Assembly: GCA_949987565.1 (NCBI GenBank)
Contig: OX465104.1
Coordinates: 1-64,000, forward strand
Origin: Luidia sarsii
Lineage: Eukaryota > Echinodermata > Asteroidea > Paxillosida > Luidiidae
Reading direction: 5' to 3'
DNA: 64,000 nucleotides
In this document: positions 63,390-64,000 of the stretch, in pieces
Layout of the letters: every line of letters begins with the position of its first letter
How positions within the stretch are numbered: the stretch's first letter is position 1
Translations under genes and position numbers: made by a program
Notes under the pieces: generated by a model
Told to the model about the DNA's origin: nothing
The model's database searches: none
The model's input: only the letters and a program-made list of their open reading frames with translations

Positions 63390-63465
63390 GTGAGATAGCT
63401 TGTTCAGGTGGTAAGAGCGCTGGTTCGCAAAACCAGAGGTCTTGGATTCGAGTGTGGGTCCAGTC
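63390..63465 (+). other. tRNA-derived element (SINE head or tRNA pseudogene)
   Basis: TAGCTTGTTCAGGTGGTAAG from 63396 resembles the A box and D arm of a tRNA, with GCTT (63398-63401) able to pair with GAGC (63415-63418). CTGGT (63420-63424) and ACCAG (63432-63436) make a perfect 5-bp anticodon stem around the loop TCGCAAA. GGATTCGAGTG (63444-63454) resembles the B box. The anticodon position reads GCA, but loop position 33 is C instead of the near-universal T. The T stem is poor and no acceptor stem forms. A functional tRNA is therefore unlikely, and a tRNA-derived SINE or a decayed tRNA is more probable. I cannot see the 3' end of an element with confidence. Confidence 0.6.
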
Positions 63466-63910
63466 AAAGTTTTCTTAGTAGGTTTCAAATAATTATAGTT
63501 CCCAGTCATTTTCTTCTCCATTTTTTGACTTTTTTAAAATAATACATTAATTTTTGGACAGTTTTCTTTAGCTTAGCTATAAAATTTATCAAAACAACCC
63601 AATAATAAATTATGCCATAAATATCACACATCTTGACCCCTATTTTTCAACAACTCGACTTAACGGATGTGACTGTAGTGACGTCATGCTGTTGGTTCCT
63701 TTGTGGGCTACCAATTGTGTATGATAGTTGATGATTTGAAAGAGGGGATGCTGAAGGGCGGGTCAAGGGTGAGGGGGCAGATTGAGAGGGCGAGATTCCC
63801 CATAAATTTTAATTCCAGTATCATTGGTCATTGCTTCCAAAATCATCAAAGAATGAACTTTAAGAAGCACCGAACCAAGAAATATGTCTCATATCAAAAT
63901 CCTATCAATG
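63466..63910. other. AT-rich stretch, no gene supported
   Basis: Apparently unique sequence with A/T runs and an AATAAA at 63604-63609 that has no gene attached. A 70-codon open frame at 63703-63915 shows no recognisable domain and I do not treat it as a gene. Nothing else is visible. Confidence 0.55.
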
Positions 63911-63973
63911 CTTAGCCCGAGTAACTTGGACCCTTACAATGGCCATTTTTGATTATTTTTAGGGGGGTCGGGC
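63911..63973 (-). repeat. Right arm of the imperfect inverted repeat
   Basis: Reverse complement of the left arm at 62561-62633, described there. GGGGGGTCGGGC (63962-63973) pairs with the CCCGACCC end, and GTAACTTGGACCC with the GGGTCCAAGCTAC part. An additional AGGGTCCAAGCTT at 63981-63993 lies just outside in the same direction as the left arm, so the motif is probably dispersed in this genome. Confidence 0.6.
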
Positions 63974-64000
63974 GAGTAGTAGGGTCCAAGCTTTTCAGCA

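Noticed and set aside
63390..63465. A functional tRNA-Cys (GCA) or tRNA-Ala (CGC) gene
   Set aside because: There is no acceptor stem, the T stem is weak, and loop position 33 is C. The CGC reading would require a loop without a proper stem.
63321..63521. 66-codon open frame on the minus strand
   Set aside because: It runs antisense through the tRNA-like element and shows no recognisable domain.
63703..63915. 70-codon open frame on the plus strand
   Set aside because: It is short, has no recognised domain, and runs into the right arm of the inverted repeat. Chance is sufficient explanation.

Overview
This window is the left end of a eukaryotic, most likely animal, chromosome. It opens with about 6.75 kb of CCCTAA repeats, the C-rich strand of a TTAGGG telomere, so position 1 is the chromosome end. 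TTAGGG is shared by vertebrates and many invertebrates. The short unique part, with a tRNA-derived element and AT-rich intergenic DNA, would suit a marine invertebrate such as a lophotrochozoan, but this is a weak inference and I cannot name a species.

Layout: (1) 1-6746, nearly pure telomere. (2) 6747-14265, a subtelomeric satellite with a 43-bp unit, oriented so that its AACCCT box lies on the + strand like the telomere. (3) 14259-14265, a 7-bp GACGACA microhomology where the satellite flips strand. (4) 14266-62561, about 48 kb of the same satellite in the opposite orientation. (5) 62562-64000, non-satellite DNA with an imperfect inverted repeat at its two ends, a 53-bp tandem duplication, a tRNA-like element and no convincing gene.

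The satellite is built from two monomers: the 43-bp unit and a 20-bp internally deleted form. Block lengths resolve into these two numbers: 688 = 16x43; 407 = 9x43+20; 321 = 7x43+20; 1330 = 30x43+2x20; 6860 = 153x43+14x20+1. A higher-order block repeats with start-to-start distances of 6860, 8188, 6516 and 8190 bp. The last three equal 6860 plus 1330 less 2, 6860 less 8x43, and 6860 plus 1330. Copies differ by very few bases, so amplification was recent or the assembly has misrepresented the copy number. The proximal 0.8 kb, next to unique DNA, is the most diverged.

I find no supportable protein-coding gene. The many open frames exist because the consensus unit is free of stops in all six frames and 43 is not a multiple of 3. 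The points of most interest are the direct telomere-satellite joint at a shared AACCCT, the telomere-like box in almost every unit, monomer variation that falls mostly at CpG sites, the fold-back inversion, and the exact arithmetic of the higher-order repeats.
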